From positions 2,040,484-2,104,483 of the forward strand of contig NZ_KB851219.1 of the NCBI RefSeq assembly GCF_000368265.1: a stretch of 64,000 nucleotides of DNA, read 5' to 3'. The position numbers were made by a program, and so were the translations under genes. How positions within the stretch are numbered: the first letter of the stretch is position 1; every line of letters starts with the position of its first letter. The notes beneath the pieces are model-generated. The model was not told the origin of the DNA. It worked only from the letters and a program-made list of their open reading frames with translations, and did no database searches. This document shows positions 56,828 through 64,000 of the stretch, in pieces. The DNA comes from Acinetobacter brisouisimilis (lineage in GTDB: Bacteria > Pseudomonadota > Gammaproteobacteria > Pseudomonadales > Moraxellaceae).

Positions 56828-56856
56828 TTGTTTTATTACTTAAATTTGTCTATAAT
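56828..56856 (+). promoter_or_regulatory. Sigma-70 promoter of infA
   Basis: TTGTTT (56828-56833) and a consensus TATAAT (56851-56856) are 17 bases apart, 34 bases before the infA start. Confidence 0.75.
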
Positions 56857-56890
56857 TTGCCCCTTGTTATTTTATTCTTTTAGGTAGGCT

Positions 56891-57112
56891 ATGGCCAATA
56901 AAGAGGAACTAATTGAGTTCGAAGGCGTTGTCACCGAAACGCTTCCTAATACCATGTTCCGTGTGCGTTTAGAGAACGGTCATGAAGTGATTGCTCATAT
57001 TTCAGGCAAAATGCGTAAGCATTACATCCGTATTTTAACGGGTGACCATGTTAAAGTTGAAATGACTCCATATGATTTGACCAAAGGTCGCATCACTTAC
57101 CGTGCACGTTAA
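56891..57112 (+). CDS. infA: Translation initiation factor IF-1
   Basis: OB-fold factor that binds the A site of the 30S subunit during initiation. The 73-residue protein has [40 protein letters not shown] and the end [28 protein letters not shown] gives an AGG ribosome site. It has its own promoter and terminator, so it is a single-gene unit. Confidence 0.98.
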   Translation: MANKEELIEFEGVVTETLPNTMFRVRLENGHEVIAHISGKMRKHYIRILTGDHVKVEMTPYDLTKGRITYRAR

Positions 57113-57125
57113 GTATTAGCTGAAG

Positions 57126-57157
57126 CAAAAAAGCCACAACAATGTGGCTTTTTTTAT
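57126..57157 (+). terminator. Terminator after infA
   Basis: Eight-base stem AAGCCACA with TGTGGCTT, loop ACAA, A run before and T run after. Confidence 0.93.
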
Positions 57158-57266
57158 ATGTATTTTTAAAGACAATATTTTGGATTGTGAAAACCGTTCA
57201 ATTTACGATCTGCCTTCAGCGTGTTAAAACCCGCTATATTGCAAGCTATGTCGATGACTCAAGATT

Positions 57267-57644
57267 CTATTCTAAGGATGAGCTTTTACAGCCAATTGCC
57301 TTGCACTCGCCTAGACGCTCTCGTAGCCATGAATTACGTTCCTGAGTTTTACGTAGCTGGCATACGGTATAAATTACCGTTCCGACATTGGACTCACCTG
57401 AACAGCTTTGATCACGATCCTTGATCCAAACCAGTTGTGAATGTTTTAAAATATTTTTTTGCTGAGTACTGAGTTTACTCTGCAATTCCTGATAATTCTT
57501 GTTTAACTCATTATCTGCATTCACATACATTTTATTATTACAATGCACTGCATCATAACTATTACGCACGTGGCCACAATTGTCGGCATGTGCCGCCCAT
57601 GATAAACCTGCGAGTAAAACGCCTAAAGTCAGTTTAGTTTTCAT
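57267..57644 (-). CDS. LprI-like exported protein (DUF1311)
   Basis: A 125-residue exported protein with a signal peptide (residues 1-20, MKTKLTLGVLLAGLSWAAHA). It is followed by a helical domain with four conserved cysteines and QLVWIKDRDQSC, the mark of the LprI/DUF1311 family. M. tuberculosis LprI inhibits lysozyme; many others are uncharacterised. It is a single gene between infA and leuB, on the opposite strand from infA. Confidence 0.85.
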   Translation of the reverse strand: MKTKLTLGVLLAGLSWAAHADNCGHVRNSYDAVHCNNKMYVNADNELNKNYQELQSKLSTQQKNILKHSQLVWIKDRDQSCSGESNVGTVIYTVCQLRKTQERNSWLRERLGECKAIGCKSSSLE

Positions 57645-57697
57645 GATTTTCCCTTCACTTTGTTATATAAACTCTAATTTTTTTATGTTTTATATCG

Positions 57698-57735
57698 CAA
57701 AAAAGCGCAATCCCGAAGATCGCGCTTTTTATTTT
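57698..57735 (-). terminator. Terminator after leuB
   Basis: AAAAAGCGC at the left pairs with GCGCTTTTT at the right, with an ATC/GAT inner stem. It lies 14 bases after the leuB stop and has T on its minus-strand side. Confidence 0.87.
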
Positions 57736-57748
57736 TAAATTTATAAGC

Positions 57749-58828
57749 TTAAGCTAAAACAGCAACAACTGCTTCACCCATTGCTTTTGTGCCGACTTTA
57801 TTCATACCTTCAGACATAATATCTGCTGTACGCAAGCCTTGATCCAGAACTTGACCCACCGCATCTTCAATGGCTTTAGCAGCAGCTTCTTCACGGAAGG
57901 TATAACGTAACATCATCGCAACTGAAAGAATGGTTGCCAATGGGTTAGCCAAATCTTTTCCTGCGATATCTGGTGCTGAACCATGACATGGTTCGTACAT
58001 GCCTTTACCATTTTCATCCAATGATGCAGATGGCAACATACCAATTGAACCTGTCAACATTGCAGCTTCATCAGACAAGATATCACCAAACAGGTTGCCT
58101 GTTACAATCACATCAAACTGTTTTGGTGCACGTACCAATTGCATGGCAGCATTATCAACATACATGTGTGAAAGCTGGATTTCTGGGTATTCTGCATCTT
58201 TGAGTGCAGTCACAGTTTGTTTCCAAAGCTCAGTCACTTCAAGGACATTGGCTTTATCCACCGAACAGACTTTACCACCACGCAAGTTTGCTAATTCAAA
58301 AGCAACTTTAGCAATACGTTTGATTTCAGACTCTGAATAAACGTCAGTGTTATAACCTTGTTTTTCGCCATTTTCCAGTTCACGAATCCCGCGTGGCTGA
58401 CCAAAATAGATCCCGCCAGTCAATTCACGAACAATAAGAATATCCAGACCCGCCACGATTTCAGGTTTCAAGCTTGAAGCACCTGCCAATTGTGGATACA
58501 AAATCGCTGGACGCAAGTTTGCAAATAGGTTCAGTTCACTACGGATTTTAAGCAAACCACGTTCTGGGCGAATTGAACGTTCAATGCTGTCCCATTTTGG
58601 TCCACCAACTGCACCAAGTAAAATTGCATCGGCTTTTTGTGCCTGAGCGCTGGTTACGGCTGGATACGGTTCGCCATGTGCATCAATCGCGGCACCACCA
58701 AGCAAGCCATGTTCCCAAGTTAAACCCAAATTGAATTTTGTATTGACTGTATTCAGTACAGTTTCTGCTGCTGCGACAATCTCAGGTCCGATCCCATCGC
58801 CCGCTAAAATTAAAATATGTTTAGACAT
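57749..58828 (-). CDS. leuB: 3-isopropylmalate dehydrogenase
   Basis: Third leucine-pathway enzyme, which oxidises and decarboxylates 3-isopropylmalate with NAD+. The 359-residue protein has the [12 protein letters not shown] start, [10 protein letters not shown] near residue 140 and [20 protein letters not shown], which carries the metal-binding Asp residues. [15 protein letters not shown] supplies the adenine-binding loop. It is the last leu gene in the group, with a lipoprotein gene between it and leuD. Confidence 0.97.
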   Translation of the reverse strand: MSKHILILAGDGIGPEIVAAAETVLNTVNTKFNLGLTWEHGLLGGAAIDAHGEPYPAVTSAQAQKADAILLGAVGGPKWDSIERSIRPERGLLKIRSELNLFANLRPAILYPQLAGASSLKPEIVAGLDILIVRELTGGIYFGQPRGIRELENGEKQGYNTDVYSESEIKRIAKVAFELANLRGGKVCSVDKANVLEVTELWKQTVTALKDAEYPEIQLSHMYVDNAAMQLVRAPKQFDVIVTGNLFGDILSDEAAMLTGSIGMLPSASLDENGKGMYEPCHGSAPDIAGKDLANPLATILSVAMMLRYTFREEAAAKAIEDAVGQVLDQGLRTADIMSEGMNKVGTKAMGEAVVAVLA

Positions 58829-58875
58829 ACACTATTCCATTTATTCCCACGACTGTCGTTTTTTAAACAGCCCAG

Positions 58876-59448
58876 TTAAAATTTTTGTTCAACAAATTCG
58901 CCTAAACCTGTCAGCACATTGTAGGGCTTACAAAAACGGCGAATTGGACGTTGATCTTGTAATAACACCACACATAGCGGATCGGGTGCTGAGACACTCA
59001 GCAAACTCCCCGCTTGTTTGGTGCGGTTTCGGTACATCTTGAAGGTATAGCTTGTGTTCGGTTTAAAATGATGAATTACACTGATTCGCTCTGCACGATC
59101 CATCGAAATTGGATAAAAGCGAATAACCACTTCATGCTGTCGATCAGGTACGGTTAAAAACAAGGCATTGTTATAGCCTGTAGTTTTACTATTTAAACGC
59201 ACATAGCCTTTTTTAATGGCTTCGTAATTCACCAAATGTGTGGTGTCATCCACAATCTGAATGCTATCAAAACGTTCAAATTCACAATTGACTGTTCCTG
59301 TACAGTACAGTTTGACATTGGCAGGTCTTTGCTCAGGGGCAATAAACTTGATTGCCATCGTATCGACCGCCTGATGCGTATGTTGACATGCGCTCAGCAA
59401 CACCGCACAAAAACCCCAGAAAGCACTTCGACCGATGTTTTTTAGCAT
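58876..59448 (-). CDS. Predicted lipoprotein inside the leu gene group
   Basis: A 190-residue exported protein with a lipoprotein signal (LLSACQ, Cys at about residue 21). The mature part is beta-rich (KLYCTGTVNCEFERF, LFLTVPDRQHEVVIRFYPIS), with Cys pairs such as CTGTVNC. I do not recognise the family. It lies 101 bases after leuD and 47 before leuB in the same direction. Nothing links it to leucine synthesis. Confidence 0.75.
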   Translation of the reverse strand: MLKNIGRSAFWGFCAVLLSACQHTHQAVDTMAIKFIAPEQRPANVKLYCTGTVNCEFERFDSIQIVDDTTHLVNYEAIKKGYVRLNSKTTGYNNALFLTVPDRQHEVVIRFYPISMDRAERISVIHHFKPNTSYTFKMYRNRTKQAGSLLSVSAPDPLCVVLLQDQRPIRRFCKPYNVLTGLGEFVEQKF

Positions 59449-59549
59449 TTGAATGGCCCAACCTTTTGCCGATCAGCAGATTGAATTACATAAAATAATT
59501 CGATATGTTAGCAATAGTTGAGCCTTCGCGCCATGCTTCATGTCACGAC

Positions 59550-60200
59550 TCAGCCGTGTAAATCTTGAAAAACCCAAGGACGCGCCTGTTTGGTTTTTGC
59601 TTCATATTCACGGATCAAGTCAGCATCTTGTAAAGTCAAACCAATATCATCAAAACCATTTAACAAACAGTGTTTGCGAAATGGGTCAATTTCAAAAGTA
59701 AACGCTTGACCTGACGGCGTACGCACTTCTTGTGCTGCCAAATCAACGGTTAACTGATAACCTTCTGTTGCCGCACATTCTTGGAAAAGCTGCTCAACAA
59801 TTTCTTCAGGCAAAATGACGGGTAACATGCCATTTTTAAAGCAGTTGTTGAAGAAAATATCGGCAAAGCTTGGTGCAATCACGGTACGGAAACCATATTC
59901 GCTCAATGCCCAAGGTGCATGTTCACGGCTTGAACCACAACCAAAGTTGGTACGCGCAATTAAAATGCTTGCACCTTGATAACGCGGCTGGTTCAACACG
60001 AAGTCTGGGTTTTTAGGGCGTTTGCTGATGTCTTGTCCCAAATAACCTTCATCTAAATAACGAAGCTCATCGAACAAGTTATCACCAAACCCTGTACGTT
60101 TAATCGATTTCAAAAACTGTTTTGGAATGATCAAGTCGGTATCGACATTGGCACGGTCTAAAGGTGCAACGATACCCTGTTCAACTGTATACGCTTTCAT
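59550..60200 (-). CDS. leuD: 3-isopropylmalate dehydratase small subunit
   Basis: Small subunit of the second leucine-pathway enzyme, 216 residues. [20 protein letters not shown] at 15-34, [14 protein letters not shown] near residue 87 and the [17 protein letters not shown] end are diagnostic. It starts 11 bases after leuC, with which it forms a heterodimer. Confidence 0.97.
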   Translation of the reverse strand: MKAYTVEQGIVAPLDRANVDTDLIIPKQFLKSIKRTGFGDNLFDELRYLDEGYLGQDISKRPKNPDFVLNQPRYQGASILIARTNFGCGSSREHAPWALSEYGFRTVIAPSFADIFFNNCFKNGMLPVILPEEIVEQLFQECAATEGYQLTVDLAAQEVRTPSGQAFTFEIDPFRKHCLLNGFDDIGLTLQDADLIREYEAKTKQARPWVFQDLHG

Positions 60201-60211
60201 ATGCGACTCCC

Positions 60212-61630
60212 TTAGAATGTACGAACATCAACGAAATGACCCGCAATCGCTGCTGCTGCTGCCATCGCTGGGCTAACCAAATGGGTACGCCCGCCATTGC
60301 CCTGACGACCTTCAAAGTTACGATTTGAAGTTGAAGCACAGTGCTCGCCGGGTTGCAATTTGTCAGCATTCATTGCCAAACACATTGAGCAACCTGGTTC
60401 ACGCCATTCAAAGCCTGCTTCAACAAAGATTTTGTCCAAACCTTCCGCTTCGGCTTGCTGTTTAACCAGACCAGAACCCGGCACGATCATGGCTTGCTTA
60501 ATGCTTGCTGCAACTTTACGACCTTTGATGACTTCTGCCGCAGCACGAATGTCTTCAATACGTGAGTTGGTACATGAACCAATGAATACGCGATCCAACT
60601 GAATATCAGCCAAAGCCTGACCTGCAGTTAAACCCATGTACTGGTAAGCACGTATCCAGTCTTTACGCTGTACGTCATCTTTCGCTTGTTCTAATGTTGG
60701 AACTGCTTGTGATACAGCAACCACCATTTCAGGAGAAGTACCCCAAGACACTTGCGGCTCAATCTCTTCGCCTTTTAACACGATAACGGTATCAAACTGT
60801 GCATCATCATCGGAATGTAAAGTATTCCAGTAAGCTACTGCTTTATCCCAATCTGCGCCTTTAGGTGCATACGGACGATCTTTCACATATTCAATAGTTT
60901 TGTCATCAACAGCAACCATGCCCACGCGCGCACCAGCCTCGATAGCCATGTTACAGACAGTCATACGACCTTCAATCGACATGTCACGGAAGACCTGACC
61001 GCCAAACTCAATCGCATGGCCTGTACCGCCTGCTGTACCGATTTTTCCGATAATCGCTAACACGACATCTTTTGAGGTCACGCCTTTGCCCAACTGACCA
61101 TCGACACGCACCAACATGTTTTTCATTTTCTTTTGAACCAAGCATTGGGTCGCCAATACATGTTCAACTTCTGATGTGCCGATACCATGTGCCAAACAAC
61201 CAAATGCGCCATGAGTTGCAGTATGCGAGTCACCACAGACTACAGTCATACCTGGCAAAGTCAAACCTTGCTCTGGCCCAACGACATGTGCAATACCTTG
61301 GCGGATGTCATTAATGTCAAACTCGACAATGTTAAATGTCTTACAGTTGTCATCGAGGGTTTGTACCTGAATACGAGAAGTATCGTCTTCAATCCCTGCA
61401 ACGCCCCGTTCACGCTCTTTTTTTGAGGTTGGTACGTTATGGTCAGGCGTTGCCACATTGGCACTTAAACGCCACGGCTGACGACCTGCAAGTTGTAAAC
61501 CTTCAAATGCTTGTGGTGAGGTCACTTCATGCAATAAATGACGGTCGATGTAAATTAAACTCGAACCATCATCACGTTGCTTCACCAAATGGTCATCCCA
61601 CAACTTGTCATATAATGTCTTGCCTGCCAT
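60212..61630 (-). CDS. leuC: 3-isopropylmalate dehydratase large subunit
   Basis: Aconitase-like Fe-S enzyme subunit. From ATG 61630 it has 472 residues and begins [14 protein letters not shown], close to E. coli LeuC (466). GGAG lies nine bases upstream. Earlier in-frame starts are poor: ATG 61678 coincides with the predicted -10 box. Cluster cysteines are in FIGSCTNSR and CSMCLAMN, with the substrate segment [20 protein letters not shown] earlier on. Confidence 0.96.
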   Translation of the reverse strand: MAGKTLYDKLWDDHLVKQRDDGSSLIYIDRHLLHEVTSPQAFEGLQLAGRQPWRLSANVATPDHNVPTSKKERERGVAGIEDDTSRIQVQTLDDNCKTFNIVEFDINDIRQGIAHVVGPEQGLTLPGMTVVCGDSHTATHGAFGCLAHGIGTSEVEHVLATQCLVQKKMKNMLVRVDGQLGKGVTSKDVVLAIIGKIGTAGGTGHAIEFGGQVFRDMSIEGRMTVCNMAIEAGARVGMVAVDDKTIEYVKDRPYAPKGADWDKAVAYWNTLHSDDDAQFDTVIVLKGEEIEPQVSWGTSPEMVVAVSQAVPTLEQAKDDVQRKDWIRAYQYMGLTAGQALADIQLDRVFIGSCTNSRIEDIRAAAEVIKGRKVAASIKQAMIVPGSGLVKQQAEAEGLDKIFVEAGFEWREPGCSMCLAMNADKLQPGEHCASTSNRNFEGRQGNGGRTHLVSPAMAAAAAIAGHFVDVRTF

Positions 61631-61676
61631 GTCGACGCGCTCCATTGGACATTGGGTAATTAAATCTTCTATTTTC

Positions 61677-61705
61677 ATTATAGGCACTGTTTTACATAAA
61701 TCTAA
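61677..61705 (-). promoter_or_regulatory. Sigma-70 promoter of the leuCDB group
   Basis: On the minus strand TTAGAT (61700-61705) and TATAAT (61677-61682) are 17 bases apart, 47 bases before leuC. The poor -35 and ideal -10 suit an activated promoter. Confidence 0.6.
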
Positions 61706-62126
61706 TTTATCATTTTTATAGATCAATAAACTTTTTGGAATAAGTCAATCTCTACTATGATAGCGGCTACTACAATTTGAACATTATCAACAATCATCAT
61801 GCCCATGCTGCAAATTCAATCTCAACACATATGGACATATTCTATTTTCATGATGAAAGGTCTCTATCGATGAGTGCTGTAGAATACAGGCTATAGCAGT
61901 CCTGCATAACATAGGCAACCTATCAAGCAGCATTTTAGCCATACCGAACACGAGTGATGCAGAATATGCCACAGCTACAATCGAACAAGTTTCCTATTTG
62001 CCTTGTTTTAGCATACTATAAGTAAAAATATATACGCGGCTTTCTATAATTCTAAAATCATGCTGAAATAAAAATACTCTATATTTTTCTTAAATATAAA
62101 ACCACGTATTCCTTAGGAAATCGCAT
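61706..62126. other. Divergent regulatory region between leuC and a LysR gene
   Basis: About 420 AT-rich bases. A loose palindrome, TTTAT at 61706-61710 and ATAAA at 61726-61730, lies just upstream of the leuC -35 box and could be a LysR-type site. Small frames at 61787-61972 (minus) and 61798-61872 (plus) have no convincing coding sign. I see no leucine-codon leader peptide. Confidence 0.4.
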
Positions 62127-62990
62127 ATGAATCTCGCTGCTTTTGAAGCTTTTATTAAAGTCATGGAAACAGGCTCGATTTCCTTGGCAGCCGATCAACT
62201 GTTTATTACCCAACCTGCTGTGACCAAACGTATTCACTGTTTAGAAGAGTATTTTGGGGTGACACTATTTGAATCGGCAGGTCGTGGCATTCAGCCAACG
62301 CACACTGCGTATGCACTGTTGCCCAAAGTCAAAACCTGGCTGAATGAGCTCGGGGAAATGCACCATACCCTCAGCCATCAGCAAAGCAAAGTACAAGGGC
62401 GACTCAAAATAGGCACTAGCCATCATATTGGACTACACCATTTACCCCATCACTTAAAGCACTATGTACAGCAATACCCAGATGTCACTCTGGATGTGTA
62501 TTTTGTCGACTCGGAACAGGCACATGAGCAGGTACTCGCAGGCGATTTGGAGCTGGCTTTTTTAACCTTACCACCACAACTGGATGAACGCTTGCATTAC
62601 CAACCCATCTGGAATGATCCTTTGGTATTTGTGGCGGCGCCCTTTCATCCATTGGCGCATAAGCAGCAGCTCACACTCGAAGATTTAATGCGCTATCCAA
62701 GCCTGCTGCCTGCGGCAAAAACCTATACCAGTCAAATTACTCTTGCTGCATTTGAGAAACAAGGGCTTAAACCCAAAGTCAGCATGAGTAACAATCCATT
62801 AGAATCTATCCGCATGCTGGTTTCGATTGGGCTAGGCTGGTCAGTATTGCCACTAACCTTGGTCAATCAGGATTTACAACGACTCTCTTTGGAAATTGAC
62901 ATGCAGCGCCAATTGGGTCTAGTCTGGCATCCAGCACGCACGCAGTCACGCGCCATGCAGGCACTGATTGAAATGATGCAAAAACCATAA
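62127..62990 (+). CDS. LysR family regulator, divergent to leuC
   Basis: A 287-residue LysR-type protein: N-terminal winged helix (1-60, MNLAAFEAFIKVMETGSISL and ADQLFITQPAVTKRIHCLEE) and a periplasmic-binding-like effector domain (90-285). LysR regulators usually control the divergent gene, so it is the candidate activator or repressor of leuC. Which ligand it binds, for instance 2-isopropylmalate, is unknown. Confidence 0.87.
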   Translation: MNLAAFEAFIKVMETGSISLAADQLFITQPAVTKRIHCLEEYFGVTLFESAGRGIQPTHTAYALLPKVKTWLNELGEMHHTLSHQQSKVQGRLKIGTSHHIGLHHLPHHLKHYVQQYPDVTLDVYFVDSEQAHEQVLAGDLELAFLTLPPQLDERLHYQPIWNDPLVFVAAPFHPLAHKQQLTLEDLMRYPSLLPAAKTYTSQITLAAFEKQGLKPKVSMSNNPLESIRMLVSIGLGWSVLPLTLVNQDLQRLSLEIDMQRQLGLVWHPARTQSRAMQALIEMMQKP

Positions 62991-63007
62991 TTTTTTCAAA
63001 TCACACC

Positions 63008-63625
63008 ATGTATTTGGGTCATAAATTTATGAAAAATTATCTTTTACTCAAAGCGCAAAAAATCATGAAAGTATGCCTTTTCAGCGTGGCGTGTGTTTTT
63101 CTACTTATTTTAATGTTGATAAAACCGATGCGAGTAGCATTGGCTCACGAGCTCCCATTTTTATCTTGTCAGGGAAATGTCTGTGTTGATGACCCGCAGC
63201 AGCAAGACAAAGCTCAAAAACTATATAATCAGGCAATACAAGAAACACAACGTCAGGTGGGTAACTTTCATTCTCGCCCGACCATGGTGTTTTGTTCTAT
63301 AGGAAAGTGTGCAGAAACTTTTGGAATGGAAAAGGCTGCCGCCAAAGCTGTCGGGAACTTAGGCACCGTCATTGCTCCACGAGGTTGGCAAGAATTTTAT
63401 ATTGTCCACGAACTGATTCACGACAGACAAGCCGAAGAATGGGGTAACCTTGCGATGCTGACCAAGCCCAAATGGTTAATCGAAGGGATGGCCTATACGC
63501 TAAGCAACGATCCACGCCCGAAACTTTCTCCACCTTTTGAACAATGGCGTATTGAATTTAAAAGCTGGTATCGATATCACCATCAAGATTTATGGCAAGC
63601 CAGTAAGCGCATTAAATCAGACTAA
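63008..63625 (+). CDS. Membrane-anchored gluzincin-like protein, unknown
   Basis: A 205-residue protein with a hydrophobic N-terminal anchor (residues about 22-40, KVCLFSVACVFLLILMLIKP). VHELIHDRQAEEWG contains HELIH at residues 134-138, and WLIEGMAYTLS follows about 20 residues later, the usual spacing of the glutamate ligand in gluzincins. Paired cysteines (CQGNVC, CSIGKC) suggest an extracytoplasmic place. I cannot name the family. ATG 63029 and 63065 are alternative starts. Confidence 0.72.
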   Translation: MYLGHKFMKNYLLLKAQKIMKVCLFSVACVFLLILMLIKPMRVALAHELPFLSCQGNVCVDDPQQQDKAQKLYNQAIQETQRQVGNFHSRPTMVFCSIGKCAETFGMEKAAAKAVGNLGTVIAPRGWQEFYIVHELIHDRQAEEWGNLAMLTKPKWLIEGMAYTLSNDPRPKLSPPFEQWRIEFKSWYRYHHQDLWQASKRIKSD

Positions 63626-63691
63626 TATTGCTTAATCAGTCTGATTGTAGCTCATTCTCACTTGTTCCAACTCGATTGGATACTTTCTAAT

Positions 63692-64000
63692 TTAGATTGA
63701 CCAGTCCTGAATTTCCCAAGCCTGTTCTTTTGCAAGTTTTTCCAAACGGTCATCTGGATTAACTGCAATAGCATGGGTGGCATATTCAAGCAAGAAACGG
63801 TCATTGATTGAATCTGAGTATGCCCAAGACTCATCTACCTCACGACCATCTAACCACTGCGCTAAACGAACCAATTTACCTTGCTGATAACATGCTGTAC
63901 CTGCGACTTTGCCTGTGTATTGTCCGTCTTTAACTTCAGCATTGGTGGCTATAATTTCAGTGATGCCAAACTCATGAAAAATCGGAGCCGTAATAAAATC
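63692..64000 (-). CDS. HAD-family hydrolase, SerB-like (cut by window end)
   Basis: Frame open to the last base, so the N-terminal part lies outside the window. The visible 103 residues include TNAEVKDGQYTGKVAGTACY, then the motif-III/IV area WAYSDSINDRFLLEYATHAI with the SDSxND variation of the HAD metal-binding site. The end is NPDDRLEKLAKEQAWEIQDW. This fits the HAD-IB group (phosphoserine phosphatase-like). The catalytic DxD motif is not visible here, and the substrate is unknown. Confidence 0.83.
   Translation of the reverse strand, partial: DFITAPIFHEFGITEIIATNAEVKDGQYTGKVAGTACYQQGKLVRLAQWLDGREVDESWAYSDSINDRFLLEYATHAIAVNPDDRLEKLAKEQAWEIQDWSI

Noticed and set aside
57142..57345. Plus-strand frame after infA
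   Set aside because: It runs through the infA terminator and antisense to the LprI-like gene.
61798..61872. 24-codon frame as a leucine leader peptide
   Set aside because: It has no leucine-codon cluster, lies on the wrong strand for leuC, and no attenuator hairpins are evident.

Overview
The window reads as chromosomal DNA of an Acinetobacter species or a very close Moraxellaceae relative. This rests on an overall AT-rich base composition, gammaproteobacterial ribosomal gene order, and protein sequences of Acinetobacter type (for example the asd-fimV-asparaginase-truA block and the NsrR/globin pair). It is mostly core genome. I see no rRNA or tRNA gene, CRISPR array, insertion sequence, prophage or integrase.

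Layout. 1-4.8 kb: the 3' end of rnr, oligopeptidase prlC with two small genes, then sdhE and its ygfX-like partner on the minus strand. 4.8-6.3 kb: a flavoprotein monooxygenase of Baeyer-Villiger type. 6.4-20.1 kb: one minus-strand block carrying the S10, spc and alpha ribosomal operons in the standard order (rpsJ to rplQ, with secY and rpoA), with promoter candidates before rpsJ, rplN and rpsM. 20.2-28.2 kb: amidotransferase, PLP lyase, a globin with a cut-down reductase part and its NsrR regulator, engB, purU, and a divergent TetR/aldehyde dehydrogenase pair. 28.3-31.7 kb: rpmB-rpmG, a Kef/YbaL-type antiporter and two small unknowns. 31.8-38.3 kb: RRM protein, UvrD-like helicase, CYTH-CHAD protein, then a tight cluster of NYN-LOTUS protein, exported zincin and HdeD-like membrane protein. 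38.4-46.8 kb: topA, slyX, uup, an AT-rich membrane protein, cytochrome b562, DUF1272 protein, macrodomain protein and LysE exporter. 46.9-49.0 kb: lpxL-like acyltransferase and a glycosyltransferase. 49.6-55.6 kb: asd, a FimV split into two reading frames, asparaginase and truA. 55.7-64.0 kb: AraC regulator, infA, LprI-like protein, leuB, a lipoprotein, leuD, leuC, a divergent LysR regulator, a gluzincin-like protein and a partial HAD phosphatase.

How the parts work together. The r-protein block and rpoA, infA, rpmB/rpmG, engB, rnr and truA form a translation and ribosome-assembly core. leuC-leuD-leuB make leucine, with a divergent LysR protein as the obvious candidate regulator. NsrR sits directly behind the globin gene, and a 23-bp NsrR-like palindrome lies 31 bp before the globin start, so this is a nitric-oxide response unit, but the globin lacks the usual reductase module. 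The most noteworthy accessory features are that globin, the two-frame FimV, the NYN-LOTUS/zincin/HdeD cluster, a decayed gene next to slyX, and structured leaders in the ribosomal block. I did not find a clear, large, undescribed multi-gene system.
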